Part shown: positions 9,376 to 17,419 of the stretch, piece after piece
Layout: every line of letters starts with the position of its first letter
How positions within the stretch are numbered: position 1 is the first letter of the stretch
Source of the DNA: Photobacterium indicum
Lineage (GTDB): Bacteria; Pseudomonadota; Gammaproteobacteria; Enterobacterales; Vibrionaceae
Assembly (NCBI RefSeq): GCF_003026215.1
Contig: NZ_PYOC01000012.1
Span: 62,001 to 126,000 of the forward strand
Length of the DNA stretch: 64,000 nt
Reading direction: 5' to 3'
Translations under genes and position numbers: made by a program
The notes under the pieces: generated by a model
The model's input: only the letters and a program-made list of their open reading frames with translations
Told to the model about the DNA's origin: nothing
Database searches by the model: none

Positions 9376-9846
9376 GCAGATTTCCTATCCGTTATCACCT
9401 TGTGATAGCTGTCATGTTTTTTGTGCGGATATTCAAAGCAATGTAGGACAATTATGTATGTTATCAGGAATAAAGTTTTGTCATTCGTCAATTGTTGAGT
9501 GGTTTTTCGATGTTTTTTACAAACAACCAGCCTGATTTCGTTAGCGCAGTGATTTTTTGTCATTGAAATTGTTGCTAAGGTATCAGAGGGGCGAAACATT
9601 GTTACATTTTAATGAGTAGTCTGATGTAAGGAAATGCCGTTTTATCTGTTACGACGCGTTGACGGTGTCGGCGGTAACGAATCAATAGTTCACATTGTGG
9701 GTCGTTATTCCACGCTTGTTGGTTTATTGTTTTATCATGATACGAAGTTATAAGGTTGGAGTTGACTTGGTCTTGTAGGGCATCAGGCAATGGATGTGGT
9801 TAATATGTCTTTGATTTAATTGGCGATACTATGGGTGTAGACAGAA

Positions 9847-9875
9847 GCCAATAAACGTACCTTTATTGGCTTTAA
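9847..9875 (-). terminator. Stem-loop after cheV
   Basis: An 11-bp stem, AAGCCAATAAA / TTTATTGGCTT, begins about 30 bases past the cheV stop. The T tract is poor, so efficiency is uncertain. Confidence 0.6.
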
Positions 9876-9905
9876 TCGAAAAATCGCGTAGTGTCGATGT
9901 AAGGC

Positions 9906-10841
9906 TTATCCGTTAGGGAACAGTAGCTCATCAAGCAATGGAATCAATCTATGAATTTCAGGCTTGGTTAACGTTTCTGTAGCACCAACTTCGAATGCCT
10001 TCAGTTTATTTTCTTTTGTCATCGTCGACGAGAAAATTAACACTGGTGGATGATTTGGCTGGCTTGTTATAGTTTTGCATAAATATAAGCCATCTACTTT
10101 TGGCATCTCTACATCTGAGACAATAACGCTAATATTTTGTTTATTCGATTCATAAGATTTAAGCGCCTGCTCACCATCGGTAGCTGTTTCAATCAGATAA
10201 CCAGACTCAGACACAACATTACTTAATTGCTCCAATATAAACTTAGAGTCATCCGCGATTAGGATTGTATGTTGTGCTCTTCTTCTTTTTTTCTCTGGTG
10301 ATAAGTCAACATTGTTGTCTGTACTGAGGTTATATTGACTCATATTAATATCTGAATTCATCTCTGCAATAATCAGTTCAAAATCTAGAATAAACACTAA
10401 TCGGTCATCTAAATTAACTGACGCCACAATGCAATTATCTTCTCCTGCTAAAGATATCTCGTTAGCCGCTTCTAAATCAGACCATGAAACTCGGTGAATA
10501 CGGCTAATGGAGTCAATTAAAAAGCCGTTTGTCACGCCATTAAAGTCGGTGACGATAACAAATTGGTTGGACGATGGTTGTTTTTCGGATAACCCTAACC
10601 ATTTAGCTAAATGGATTAGAGGGGTAACCTTATCTCTTGATTTAAAAACCCCGACTATATGCTTGTTGCCTTTCGGGTAATCCGTTATTTCGGGATAACG
10701 AATGACTTCCCGCACTTTAGCTACATTAATGCCATAGCTGTTTACTTTCGTTCCGCCATCGGGCAATTCTTTAATGATTTGAAATTCGGCAATTTCTAGT
10801 TCATTAGTTCCAGATTCAACTAAAATATTGGAGTTTGACAT
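9906..10841 (-). CDS. cheV: Chemotaxis coupling/response-regulator protein CheV
   Basis: 311 residues with a CheW-like domain (about 15-165, with SYGINVAKVREVIRYP and HIVGVFKSRDKVTPLIHLA) followed by a receiver domain (about 190-308). The receiver shows the acidic pair in LIADDSK, the phosphoacceptor Asp in VIVSDVEMPKVDG and the conserved Lys in ETLTKPE. CheV couples chemoreceptors to CheA and is thought to adjust adaptation by phosphorylation. I use the ATG at 10841, preceded by AGGTGG; the frame extends upstream to 10907 but without a better ribosome binding site. Confidence 0.93.
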   Translation of the reverse strand: MSNSNILVESGTNELEIAEFQIIKELPDGGTKVNSYGINVAKVREVIRYPEITDYPKGNKHIVGVFKSRDKVTPLIHLAKWLGLSEKQPSSNQFVIVTDFNGVTNGFLIDSISRIHRVSWSDLEAANEISLAGEDNCIVASVNLDDRLVFILDFELIIAEMNSDINMSQYNLSTDNNVDLSPEKKRRRAQHTILIADDSKFILEQLSNVVSESGYLIETATDGEQALKSYESNKQNISVIVSDVEMPKVDGLYLCKTITSQPNHPPVLIFSSTMTKENKLKAFEVGATETLTKPEIHRLIPLLDELLFPNG

Positions 10842-11243
10842 ACTTATATTTCCACCTAAAGAAAGCCTGTTTTTTATGCGTGTGAAGTTATACAGCGAAG
10901 CAAGCACAAGTTTCTCGCATCATAAGCATCTAATCAAACAATAACATTGATTATTTGAACATAACGTAAACTACCATGCATAATTCATATATAAACAGCT
11001 CTATTTCTTTGTTTTTGTTAGTAACTGCTCATTGTTTTTTTGCCAGTTACGAATGGGCTAGAGAGTGGTATGGCGTTGGTTAGTTGTGTGGATACATGAA
11101 AGAGTATGGCTTGTGATATGTACTATTGGATTGCAGGTAGAAGTGTTGATTGGTGGAAACTTGCTGATAGATTTCTGCGGGGTAGATGGAAAGGCCAGAA
11201 GCAGAAAAGGCTTATAGATTTCTCTATAAGCCTTTTCAGAATT
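10842..11243. other. Intergenic region left of the integrated element
   Basis: Host DNA between cheV and the element. Besides the cheV promoter region it holds the original terminator of the tRNA-Ile gene (11205-11236). The plus-strand frame 11106-11309 reads through the tRNA remnant and is not a gene. Confidence 0.5.
11205..11236 (-). terminator. Orphaned terminator of the tRNA-Ile gene
   Basis: A 14-bp perfect stem, AAAAGGCTTATAGA / TCTATAAGCCTTTT, with a 4-base loop sits seven bases beyond the CCA end of the tRNA remnant, where a minus-strand tRNA terminator would be. The element now separates it from the intact tRNA by 16.7 kb. Confidence 0.75.
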
Positions 11244-11288
11244 TGGTGGCCCCTGTCTGACTTGAACAGACGACCAAGCGATTATGAG
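11244..11288 (-). repeat. attL: 45-bp copy of the tRNA-Ile 3' half
   Basis: Identical over 45 bp to 27993-28037. It spans the CCA end, the acceptor 3' strand, the T arm, the variable loop and the anticodon arm up to and just past the anticodon. Identity stops abruptly on both sides, which defines the shared att core. Confidence 0.95.
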
Positions 11289-11483
11289 ATTTTCTCTCTA
11301 TTGACTTAATTCTCTAAGTTAGGAACATGATCGCGACTTAACACCTTGAAAAGACGGGTTTTTGTCAGTAATTAGGATTTTATGTCTAGAATCCTAAACA
11401 TTTTGAATTGTGTGTGAATTTCCGTAATTTACGGGTGAATTGCCACGGATTCGTTACGTAGTTGGCAAAGTGAAAACCTGATC

Positions 11484-12803
11484 ATGGCTGAAAAAATAAA
11501 ACTGACTCAGCGAAATATTAAAACGCTAGAGGTGAAATCGACACGTTACCGGGTACTCGATACCGAGGTCCGGGGGCTTTTTGTTGAAATGATGCAGAGC
11601 GGATCGAAAGTGTTCCGTTTGCGTAAATTCATCAATAAGCAAAACAAGACGATAACGATCGGCGAATGGGGTCCGTTAACCATATCAGAAGCCCGAGAAA
11701 TCGCTCGCGCGCACTTGGTTGAGGTTGCCCGGGGTATCGACCCAAACGTCGAGAAGATTCGGCACAGGCTCGCGACGGTTACATTAGACAAAGTTTTGTC
11801 TGATTATCTAAAGGCCAGAGACTTAAAGCCGACCACGTCGAAAGGGTACGAGAGCAAGGTTAAACGGAATCTCCCCGAGTGGCTGGACCGTCCGCTCGCA
11901 GATCTAACAGAGCAGCGAATCGCAGAAGCTCACGCCAGCATAAGCAAGCGAACCAAAGCAGACGCAGATTATACGGCGAGAGTTCTCCGGGCGTTGTTTG
12001 AGTTTGCCCGGTATGAATACAGGGACGAAAACGGCGGACAGCTTTTCCCGGATAACCCGGTCGTAATTTTGAAGCACCGGAGACAATGGAACAACGTCGG
12101 AAGAAAATCGACGCATATTCGACGACACGACCTCGCTAAATTTTGGGTTACGGTTGAGCAATTCAGGCGCGACGCAATATCCAGCGGAGAATCAATCCCG
12201 GCAGCGATAGCCGATTCCCTTCTCGTCGTTGTATTAACCGGGCTCCGTAAATCGGAGGTCCTCGGGCTCGAGTGGAGTTCGATAAACCTTGATAGTGATT
12301 ACTTTGTTATCGGAGAGACAAAGAACGGGGATCCTCTCGAGTTACCAATACCGCCCAAGCTAAAGGAGATTTTATCCGGGCTATGGTTGCGACGCCGTAA
12401 CGGGGCAAAATACGTTTTTCAAAACCCAAAAACAAAGAAGCCTATCAGCGAGCCGAAAAAGGTCACAAAGAAAATTAACGACCTCGCCGGGATCGAGTTC
12501 GGTTATCACGACTTGCGACGGACATTTGCGACGGTTGCCGAGTCTCTCTCCCTTGGGAAATACCAGTTAAAACGCCTTCTAAACCACAGACAGACGAGCG
12601 ACGACGTAACGGAGGGTTACACCATATTAACCGCCGAGGAGCTACGAGAGCCAGCGGAGAGGATAGAGTCCCGGGTCCTAGAGTTGGCGGGGATTGAAAT
12701 CGACGGCGAGGTTATGAGTAATCGACTGTTTAAGCAGTTTTTGAACCTACCAGACGAATACAAAATCGAATTTAAAGAACGAATCGAAAGAGAGATTAAC
12801 TAA
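11484..12803 (+). CDS. int: Tyrosine site-specific integrase (P4/DUF4102 type)
   Basis: 439 residues. It carries an N-terminal arm-binding domain of DUF4102 type (about 1-90, with DTEVRGLFVEMMQSGSKVFR...IGEWGPLTISEAREIA), a SAM-like core-binding domain (about 95-195) and a tyrosine recombinase catalytic domain (about 210-395). Catalytic residues seen are Arg in LTGLRKSEVLGLEW, His/Arg in YHDLRRTFAT, His in LLNHRQTSDDVTEGY and the nucleophile Tyr in that last motif. It lies 195 bases inside attL, the usual place for an integrase acting at this tRNA. Its stop overlaps the next start (TAATG). Confidence 0.95.
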   Translation: MAEKIKLTQRNIKTLEVKSTRYRVLDTEVRGLFVEMMQSGSKVFRLRKFINKQNKTITIGEWGPLTISEAREIARAHLVEVARGIDPNVEKIRHRLATVTLDKVLSDYLKARDLKPTTSKGYESKVKRNLPEWLDRPLADLTEQRIAEAHASISKRTKADADYTARVLRALFEFARYEYRDENGGQLFPDNPVVILKHRRQWNNVGRKSTHIRRHDLAKFWVTVEQFRRDAISSGESIPAAIADSLLVVVLTGLRKSEVLGLEWSSINLDSDYFVIGETKNGDPLELPIPPKLKEILSGLWLRRRNGAKYVFQNPKTKKPISEPKKVTKKINDLAGIEFGYHDLRRTFATVAESLSLGKYQLKRLLNHRQTSDDVTEGYTILTAEELREPAERIESRVLELAGIEIDGEVMSNRLFKQFLNLPDEYKIEFKERIEREIN

Positions 12804-13075
12804 TGCCTGCACTGAAAAAAACGTTAGATGCTGTTATCGCTGATTTTAGAATTAAACATGGTGATAAGTACGATTATTCTAGGGTTGAATATAAAAATTC
12901 AATAGAAAAAATCGAAATTATTTGTTTGGAGCATGGTCCGTTTTTTCAAGCTCCAAGCTCTCATTTAAGTGGTAGTGGATGCTCGATTTGCGGACGGATC
13001 TCAATGGCTAAAAAACTATCAAAGAGTTTAAAAAATAAAAAGTTTGTTTACGCAAAAGTAGAGAGCATTAAATGA
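12803..13075 (+). CDS. DUF723-like zinc-ribbon protein
   Basis: 90 residues. Residues about 5-65 match the pattern of the DUF723-type module common in phages and mobile elements: FRIKHGDKYDYSRVEYKNS, then ICLEHGPFFQAPSSHLSGSGCSICG, with Cys/His spacing fitting a zinc site. Such modules often accompany nucleases, but no nuclease domain is present here. Its start overlaps the integrase stop and its stop overlaps the next gene, so it is probably co-transcribed. Function unknown. Confidence 0.72.
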   Translation: MPALKKTLDAVIADFRIKHGDKYDYSRVEYKNSIEKIEIICLEHGPFFQAPSSHLSGSGCSICGRISMAKKLSKSLKNKKFVYAKVESIK

Positions 13076-13389
13076 TTATCAAAGTAAACAGTAATGACCA
13101 GCGCGGTTTTATTGACGGTAACGGCGAGGTTTACCGACCAACGGAGGGCGAGGGTCTCGAGCTAATGAATAAGATCTATGATGAATGGGACGGTTCCGCC
13201 GCTCCTCTTTACCAGACAGAGAAAGGACGCGCGGACCTTGTTTCTATTTACCCGGTAGACCCGCGAGACTTGCCTTTTGAGGTTTACGTTATCGAGTTTA
13301 TGGGCGAAAACGATAAGGTCGAATTTATCGTTAATGGTCTACAGGCGTTAAACGAGTTAATCGTCCGCTATGGTTTGGCGAAAGTTTGA
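13072..13389 (+). CDS. Hypothetical protein (105 aa)
   Basis: Acidic 105-residue protein with no recognised domain. It overlaps the upstream gene by four bases (ATGA), which supports it being real and translationally coupled. A stem-loop (13418-13438) follows. Confidence 0.55.
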   Translation: MIIKVNSNDQRGFIDGNGEVYRPTEGEGLELMNKIYDEWDGSAAPLYQTEKGRADLVSIYPVDPRDLPFEVYVIEFMGENDKVEFIVNGLQALNELIVRYGLAKV

Positions 13390-13417
13390 TCTGATTAACC
13401 GATCAATATTCACTCAG

Positions 13418-13438
13418 CCGGGTTTTTATTAAATCCGG
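13418..13438 (+). terminator. Weak stem-loop after the integrase operon
   Basis: CCGGGTTT and AAATCCGG pair (one G-T pair) around a five-base loop. The following T content is low; termination is possible but not strong. Confidence 0.35.
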
Positions 13439-13447
13439 ATTCTTATA

Positions 13448-13494
13448 CGTATGTCGTCATATTTCCGGGGTTTTTAGACGTATGCCGTCATATT
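13448..13494. promoter_or_regulatory. Pair of 17-bp direct repeats with internal dyad
   Basis: ACGTATGTCGTCATATT (13448-13464) and ACGTATGCCGTCATATT (13478-13494) differ at one base and start 30 bp apart, close to three helical turns. The second extends to GACG-TATGC-CGTC, an imperfect dyad. Likely a two-site operator upstream of the ParB-like gene. Confidence 0.55.
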
Positions 13495-13537
13495 GCCTAT
13501 TTTTTTGTTTTTATTGACCGATCAAGGACTGATCAAA

Positions 13538-13581
13538 CGGCCCCGGGTTGGGTTGTTGGCTTTGATTTTATGGGTAGGATT
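13538..13581 (+). promoter_or_regulatory. 44-bp intergenic module, copy 1
   Basis: Nearly identical to 15833-15876 (four differences by eye). Within it TTGTTG and TAGGAT are spaced 16 bp apart and could serve as -35 and -10. Both copies stand in front of gene blocks, so a shared phage-type promoter or activator site is likely. Confidence 0.5.
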
Positions 13582-13583
13582 CG

Positions 13584-13635
13584 TGCAGCGGTTGTTCGTT
13601 GAATGCAGCGGTTGTTCGTTGAATGCAGCGGTTGT
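13584..13635. repeat. 20-bp tandem repeats, 2.6 copies
   Basis: The unit TGCAGCGGTTGTTCGTTGAA occurs at 13584-13603 and 13604-13623, with its first 12 bases again at 13624-13635. The array ends 26 bases before the ParB-like gene and immediately follows the 44-bp module, so it lies in that gene's leader. Confidence 0.75.
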
Positions 13636-13661
13636 CTACTTTATAAAGATCGAGAAACAAA

Positions 13662-14489
13662 ATGTTATTTAAGTATGAAGATAAGAACGTAAAAGCCGAG
13701 GTTTGTATCGTTACGCCAGAAATGGCGCATAACCTTTTAAAAGCGAACAAGCGGAACCGAACTCCCTCCCTACGCTATGTAAAAAGCTATGTCCGACAGA
13801 TTAAAGCGGGTGAGTGGGTGATTAATGGCGACACGATAAAGATCGACGTCGACGGCGTTATCGTTGACGGTCAGCATAGATTAATGGCGATAGTTGAGTC
13901 CGGCGTCCCGGTTCAATACGTCATTGTAACGGGCCTACCGAAAAAGGCGTTTTCTACCGTCGATATTGGTAACAGTCGAAAAGCCGGACAGCTTTTAAAT
14001 ATGAGCTCGGGCGGTGAGATTTCCACGGCAGACGCAACGAGGGCAGTATCGACGGCGAAGTTAATCCGAAACTTTCTCGACAGCAAAAACAAAAACGACT
14101 TTTCATTTACAAGCAAGCCGGGCGAGGTAAACGTCGATTTTGAATACACCGAATCTATGTCGGGGTTAATGGATTCCGTCGCGTGGTCTAAGAAAAATAA
14201 AGACTATGGTATCCCGGCAGTCCTCGCGGCTTTTCATTGGTTGATTACGTCGACGTGTGAAGATGGACATTATTTTTTCAATGGACTAGCGAAGCCAGCA
14301 GCAGAGCGATCGCCAGCTTTCGCAAATGCCGCAGATTATCTTTTAAGACAGCGCGCAAAATATGACAACACGAACAAAGGAAAGACGTTTAATTTTAAGG
14401 TTTTGTTTGCCACCTACCACGCGGTAATTAAAAAAAATACGACGATTAGAGTTCCTACTTTGATGGTTGTCCCGGAGGGTCTTAAATAA
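13662..14489 (+). CDS. ParB-like (DGQHR-type) protein
   Basis: 275 residues. The N-terminal half (about 10-105) has the ParB/Srx fold pattern: a partner helix (TPSLRYVKSYVRQIKAGEW), then INGDTIKIDVDGVIVDGQHRLMAIVESG, in which GQHR corresponds to the ParB catalytic/nucleotide-binding motif. The C-terminal part is helical and unassigned. Similar proteins occur in many phages and islands without a ParA partner, and no ParA is present here. It could bind the tandem repeats directly upstream; that is inference. Its stop overlaps the next start (TAATG). Confidence 0.7.
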   Translation: MLFKYEDKNVKAEVCIVTPEMAHNLLKANKRNRTPSLRYVKSYVRQIKAGEWVINGDTIKIDVDGVIVDGQHRLMAIVESGVPVQYVIVTGLPKKAFSTVDIGNSRKAGQLLNMSSGGEISTADATRAVSTAKLIRNFLDSKNKNDFSFTSKPGEVNVDFEYTESMSGLMDSVAWSKKNKDYGIPAVLAAFHWLITSTCEDGHYFFNGLAKPAAERSPAFANAADYLLRQRAKYDNTNKGKTFNFKVLFATYHAVIKKNTTIRVPTLMVVPEGLK

Positions 14490-14989
14490 TGGAGATCGTA
14501 ACGTGGGAGGAGGCAGTCGTAAAAGGGTTAAAAAGATATTATACCGGGGTCCCTTGTAAGCATGGGCATTTATCAGAAAGGTATAGAATAAGTCGGATTT
14601 GTTTAGAGTGTTCAATAGTTACCAGAGAAAAAAGCAAGGAGAGAGGGGGAGTGATTAAGAGAGAATGCGCTTTAGTAATCCCCGAGCTATACGGATCTAA
14701 ATATAGAAAGGCGAAAGAAATATCCGATTTATATTTAGGCGTTATCTTGAGAAATGTCACAAAAGCAAAGATTACAATCTGCCCTATTACAATTAATAAA
14801 GTTTCATATAACCCACCAATGGGGCAGCCTCGCGAGATTACCCTCGAAAACGCCGAGCATTTAGCACGAGTTCGAGACGAGTGGGTCCGGGGCTTGTTGG
14901 TAGAGCTAGAACTCGATAAGACAGCTAGACGGATGAACTTTCCGGAAGTCGGCGAGGTGGACACGAAAGGGAGGTTAAGGGTTGAGTGA
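14489..14989 (+). CDS. Zinc-ribbon phage protein lacking an HNH domain
   Basis: 166 residues. The N-terminus (about 8-42) has the pattern G.KRYYTGVPCKHGHLSERYRIS..CLEC, a treble-clef-like Cys/His cluster usually found in front of phage HNH endonucleases. No HNH motif follows; the remaining 120 residues are unassigned. Overlaps its neighbours at both ends. Possibly a relict or repurposed nuclease accessory. Confidence 0.58.
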   Translation: MEIVTWEEAVVKGLKRYYTGVPCKHGHLSERYRISRICLECSIVTREKSKERGGVIKRECALVIPELYGSKYRKAKEISDLYLGVILRNVTKAKITICPITINKVSYNPPMGQPREITLENAEHLARVRDEWVRGLLVELELDKTARRMNFPEVGEVDTKGRLRVE

Positions 14990-15468
14990 TGAAACAATCT
15001 ATTATAACAATGGAAATAATGAACAATGCTCTCGAGTGTATCGCTCGAGATTTTCCAGACGCTAACAATAACGGGCTAACTAAGTCAGCAAGAGCGACAA
15101 AATCGTCTCCTCTTGATGACAAGAACGACAAAGAGATTTTAAGGCAGGTTCAAACAGCGTTTGAATGGACAGAACAAGCCGTTTATTTTTGTGGCGTTTA
15201 CCGTACCTTTTCTAAAACAGCGACTTCTAGCTATGGGCTAAAACACACCATAGAGTGGTGGGGAAAGGCTAACGGGCTCGAGCCGTATGTTTGTAACATG
15301 GCGGCTATTGTTGCTTTTTACATTCATCCAAAAGTAAAAATTAAATTAATCGGGAATAGCTGCAATCCAATAACTAATATTAAAACATCAAGAATAGGCA
15401 ATCCAGCCAATGAATATACAAAAGATTCTTTAATGCGGTGTGGTAATTCATATTTTAATTATTTTTAA
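14986..15468 (+). CDS. Conserved-type phage/island protein with SYGLKH motif
   Basis: 160 residues. The central segment TSSYGLKHTIEWW...EPYVCNMAAIVAFY resembles a motif I associate with uncharacterised phage and island proteins (SYGLKH followed by YV.N..I.A). The function of that family is unknown. Overlaps the previous gene by four bases. Composition becomes AT-rich towards its 3' end, unlike the rest of the element. Confidence 0.5.
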   Translation: MMKQSIITMEIMNNALECIARDFPDANNNGLTKSARATKSSPLDDKNDKEILRQVQTAFEWTEQAVYFCGVYRTFSKTATSSYGLKHTIEWWGKANGLEPYVCNMAAIVAFYIHPKVKIKLIGNSCNPITNIKTSRIGNPANEYTKDSLMRCGNSYFNYF

Positions 15469-15832
15469 GGATTATGATATTTATACTTTTAAAGTTTCAA
15501 ATAAACAGAGAATAGAGGCATTAATCCATTTAATGAATGCAAGACGATTGAGAAAAGAGATAAGGGAAACGCTCGATTATTTAGAGAATACAGAAAATAT
15601 TACCGATAATGAATTAAGAAATTTATTGTATAATTTAAATGTTATTTATATGAATGGCGCTTATCTACTTGGTAAAGATTCGCATGTGATTATTTGCTAT
15701 AAAGTTGCAGTTTCAATAATTAAAAATAGCCGTGGTAATATTTTTAATATTGTATCGTTAAGAATATTTCTTAACTCAGAAAGAACATGCAAAGACCATA
15801 TTTATTATATGGCTTATGGTCAAAATCTCTAA
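15440..15832 (+). CDS. Hypothetical AT-rich protein (130 aa)
   Basis: Frame open for 130 residues with no recognised domain, rich in Ile, Asn and Leu and predicted helical. It overlaps the preceding gene by 29 bases in another frame, so the true start may be a later Met such as the one in LIHLMNARR. Base composition is clearly more AT-rich than the flanking satellite genes, which suggests a later acquisition. Confidence 0.4.
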   Translation: MVIHILIIFKDYDIYTFKVSNKQRIEALIHLMNARRLRKEIRETLDYLENTENITDNELRNLLYNLNVIYMNGAYLLGKDSHVIICYKVAVSIIKNSRGNIFNIVSLRIFLNSERTCKDHIYYMAYGQNL

Positions 15833-15876
15833 CGGTCCCGGGATGGGTTGTCGGCTTTGTTTTTATGGGTAGGATT
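15833..15876 (+). promoter_or_regulatory. 44-bp intergenic module, copy 2
   Basis: Second copy of the module at 13538-13581, here starting immediately after a stop codon and about 400 bases ahead of the capsid gene. A late promoter or activator site for the capsid block is a reasonable guess. Confidence 0.5.
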
Positions 15877-16282
15877 TACCCCAGACAGCAAGTGACTTGA
15901 GCTGTGAAAACACAAATTATATTCAATTAGCGGGGCAATCAGATTATCTTTTGGTATTGGTGAACCGATGATTAGTGTAAATATTGTTGATTGTGAGAGT
16001 AAGTCGGCGGAAGTTATCAGCGTCGAGAAGTGAATCACCGAATATAACGAGCCCGGGCATAAGTCCCGGGCTTTTTCGTGCCTATGCCGGGAAGTTACAC
16101 CGCGTAACGTTTTTACTGTAAGTATTTCCGGGCGTCTAATGTCACAGATTTTAAAGTTTCGAGATGATAATCACAGGCGAGTAAGGAAAGTATGCCGAAA
16201 AAATCGGGATTAGGTAGCTTTTTTGGGAGTTAGCTATCACAGGTCGAGCGGAGAGTTAGACCTAAATCACAAAAGAGGCTTT
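15877..16282 (+). other. Leader region of the capsid gene
   Basis: About 400 bases without a convincing gene. A 21-codon frame starting at 15967 is possible but unsupported. A strong terminator-like hairpin (16050-16076) splits the region, so a transcript from the 44-bp module would need antitermination, or a second promoter, to reach the capsid gene. Confidence 0.45.
16050..16076 (+). terminator. Intrinsic terminator upstream of capsid gene
   Basis: An eight-bp GC-rich stem, AGCCCGGG / CCCGGGCT, with a seven-base loop is followed by TTTT. Confidence 0.75.
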
Positions 16283-17365
16283 ATGTATAAATACCCGGTT
16301 AAATACGATTCAGAGTTCCGATCTTGGTTATCAGGCGGAAATCGTCCGTCTCTCCGAACTTATGATGGTCGTCTCCCGCTTGCGTCTGCAGGCTACCCGC
16401 TACCTAGTAAGCTAAACGATCGAATCGTATCGAAATTATTCTCTCATGGCGGTTTATTGGGTTCGGGTTTGATTAACATCATTAACGACGATATGGGCTC
16501 AGGTGATTACCATACGCCGATTGATACCAATGGACGCGAGAAGAAAGGCGTGAAAGTGGCTCGAGATGGTGCGATTCCAGATGCTGATCAAATCACTTTC
16601 GATGATGTTAAGACAGAGGCAGCGAAATACACGTCCGGATTTTATATCGTATCTAATGAGCTAATTTCAGATTCGCCATTATTTAACGAGTACCTAGATT
16701 CGGTTATGCGTGGTCGTGTTAGCGACGCCATTAACGAGGATCTATCGGCGATATTGCGCGCGAGCGTAACTCAGTCGACCGCAGTCGCGAAAACGGGCGT
16801 TACCTTGGAAAAGGTTATCGGCCTTAAATACGCGACAAAGAAAGCATATCGCAGCCGAGACGAGTCTCGTTTCGTGATGAACTCCGACACGTTGAAATCA
16901 ATTATCGACGGCGTTACGACGGAATCAGACCTTAAAAAATGGGTTGAGCGTCGAGGATCGGAAACATTTATCGACGGAACACTCGTCCACATTGACGAAT
17001 CTATGCCGGACACCGACGCGGTTCCGGGTACAGGCGAAACTATCGTCCCGGTTTTATTCGCCGATTTATCTTTCCTATCTTTCCGAAAAATTCCTTACGT
17101 TAGCATTGTTCGACTAACTGAAATCTTAGCCGAAAACGACCAGACGAAGATCGCAGCGATTACGATGGGCGATGCTTATTTCCCGGTTAAAGATGCGGGC
17201 GTCGGTCTGCCAATTACAAAAGCAGCTTACTCAGTCGAGCCAGTAGCTCAAGTCATTGCGGACGATGCGGAAATTATCACGGATGAACAGATCCAGGAAT
17301 TAACCGTAGAAGAAAAACCAGCAGCGAAAAAGCGCGCTCCTCGCAAGTCTAAAACAACCAAGTAA
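16283..17365 (+). CDS. HK97-fold phage major capsid protein
   Basis: 360 residues. Alignment by eye to HK97 gp5-type capsids: an N-arm, then an E-loop/P-domain region (DYHTPIDTNGREKKGVKVARDGAIPDADQITFDDVKTEAAKYTSGFYIVSNELISDSP), a spine helix (YLDSVMRGRVSDAINEDLSAIL), an A-domain (VIGLKYATKKAYRSRDESRFVMN) and the final strand region. I start at the ATG 16283, after AGAGG, not at the TTG 16223. The protein lacks the roughly 100-residue N-terminal scaffold (delta) domain typical of HK97, and no prohead protease is nearby. The C-terminus carries an added acidic linker and a Lys/Arg/Pro-rich tail (AAKKRAPRKSKTTK). It would form the shell of the satellite particle. Confidence 0.85.
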   Translation: MYKYPVKYDSEFRSWLSGGNRPSLRTYDGRLPLASAGYPLPSKLNDRIVSKLFSHGGLLGSGLINIINDDMGSGDYHTPIDTNGREKKGVKVARDGAIPDADQITFDDVKTEAAKYTSGFYIVSNELISDSPLFNEYLDSVMRGRVSDAINEDLSAILRASVTQSTAVAKTGVTLEKVIGLKYATKKAYRSRDESRFVMNSDTLKSIIDGVTTESDLKKWVERRGSETFIDGTLVHIDESMPDTDAVPGTGETIVPVLFADLSFLSFRKIPYVSIVRLTEILAENDQTKIAAITMGDAYFPVKDAGVGLPITKAAYSVEPVAQVIADDAEIITDEQIQELTVEEKPAAKKRAPRKSKTTK

Positions 17366-17419
17366 ATAACCGTTTAGCCGGGTGAGTTCGCTTCCCCGGC
17401 GACGTTTTGACGGTATCAA

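Larger units (their letters stand above)
9071..9905. other. 835-bp gene-poor region between cheV and pykF
   Basis: Holds the pykF promoter region, a 13-bp stem-loop (9244-9278) and the cheV terminator (9847-9875). Two minus-strand reading frames (9300-9599, 9602-9790) lack ribosome binding sites and look non-coding in composition. The stem-loop may end a small RNA (separate entry). Confidence 0.5.

Noticed and set aside
9300..9790. Two minus-strand frames (99 and 62 aa) between cheV and pykF
   Set aside because: No ribosome binding sites, no domain pattern and composition unlike coding DNA of this host.
11106..11309. 67-aa plus-strand frame across attL
   Set aside because: It translates the tRNA remnant; the protein segment WWPLSDLNRRPSDYE is a familiar artefact of reading tRNA DNA.
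13584..13635. CRISPR-like array
   Set aside because: Units are contiguous with no spacers and only 2.6 copies; it is a simple tandem repeat.
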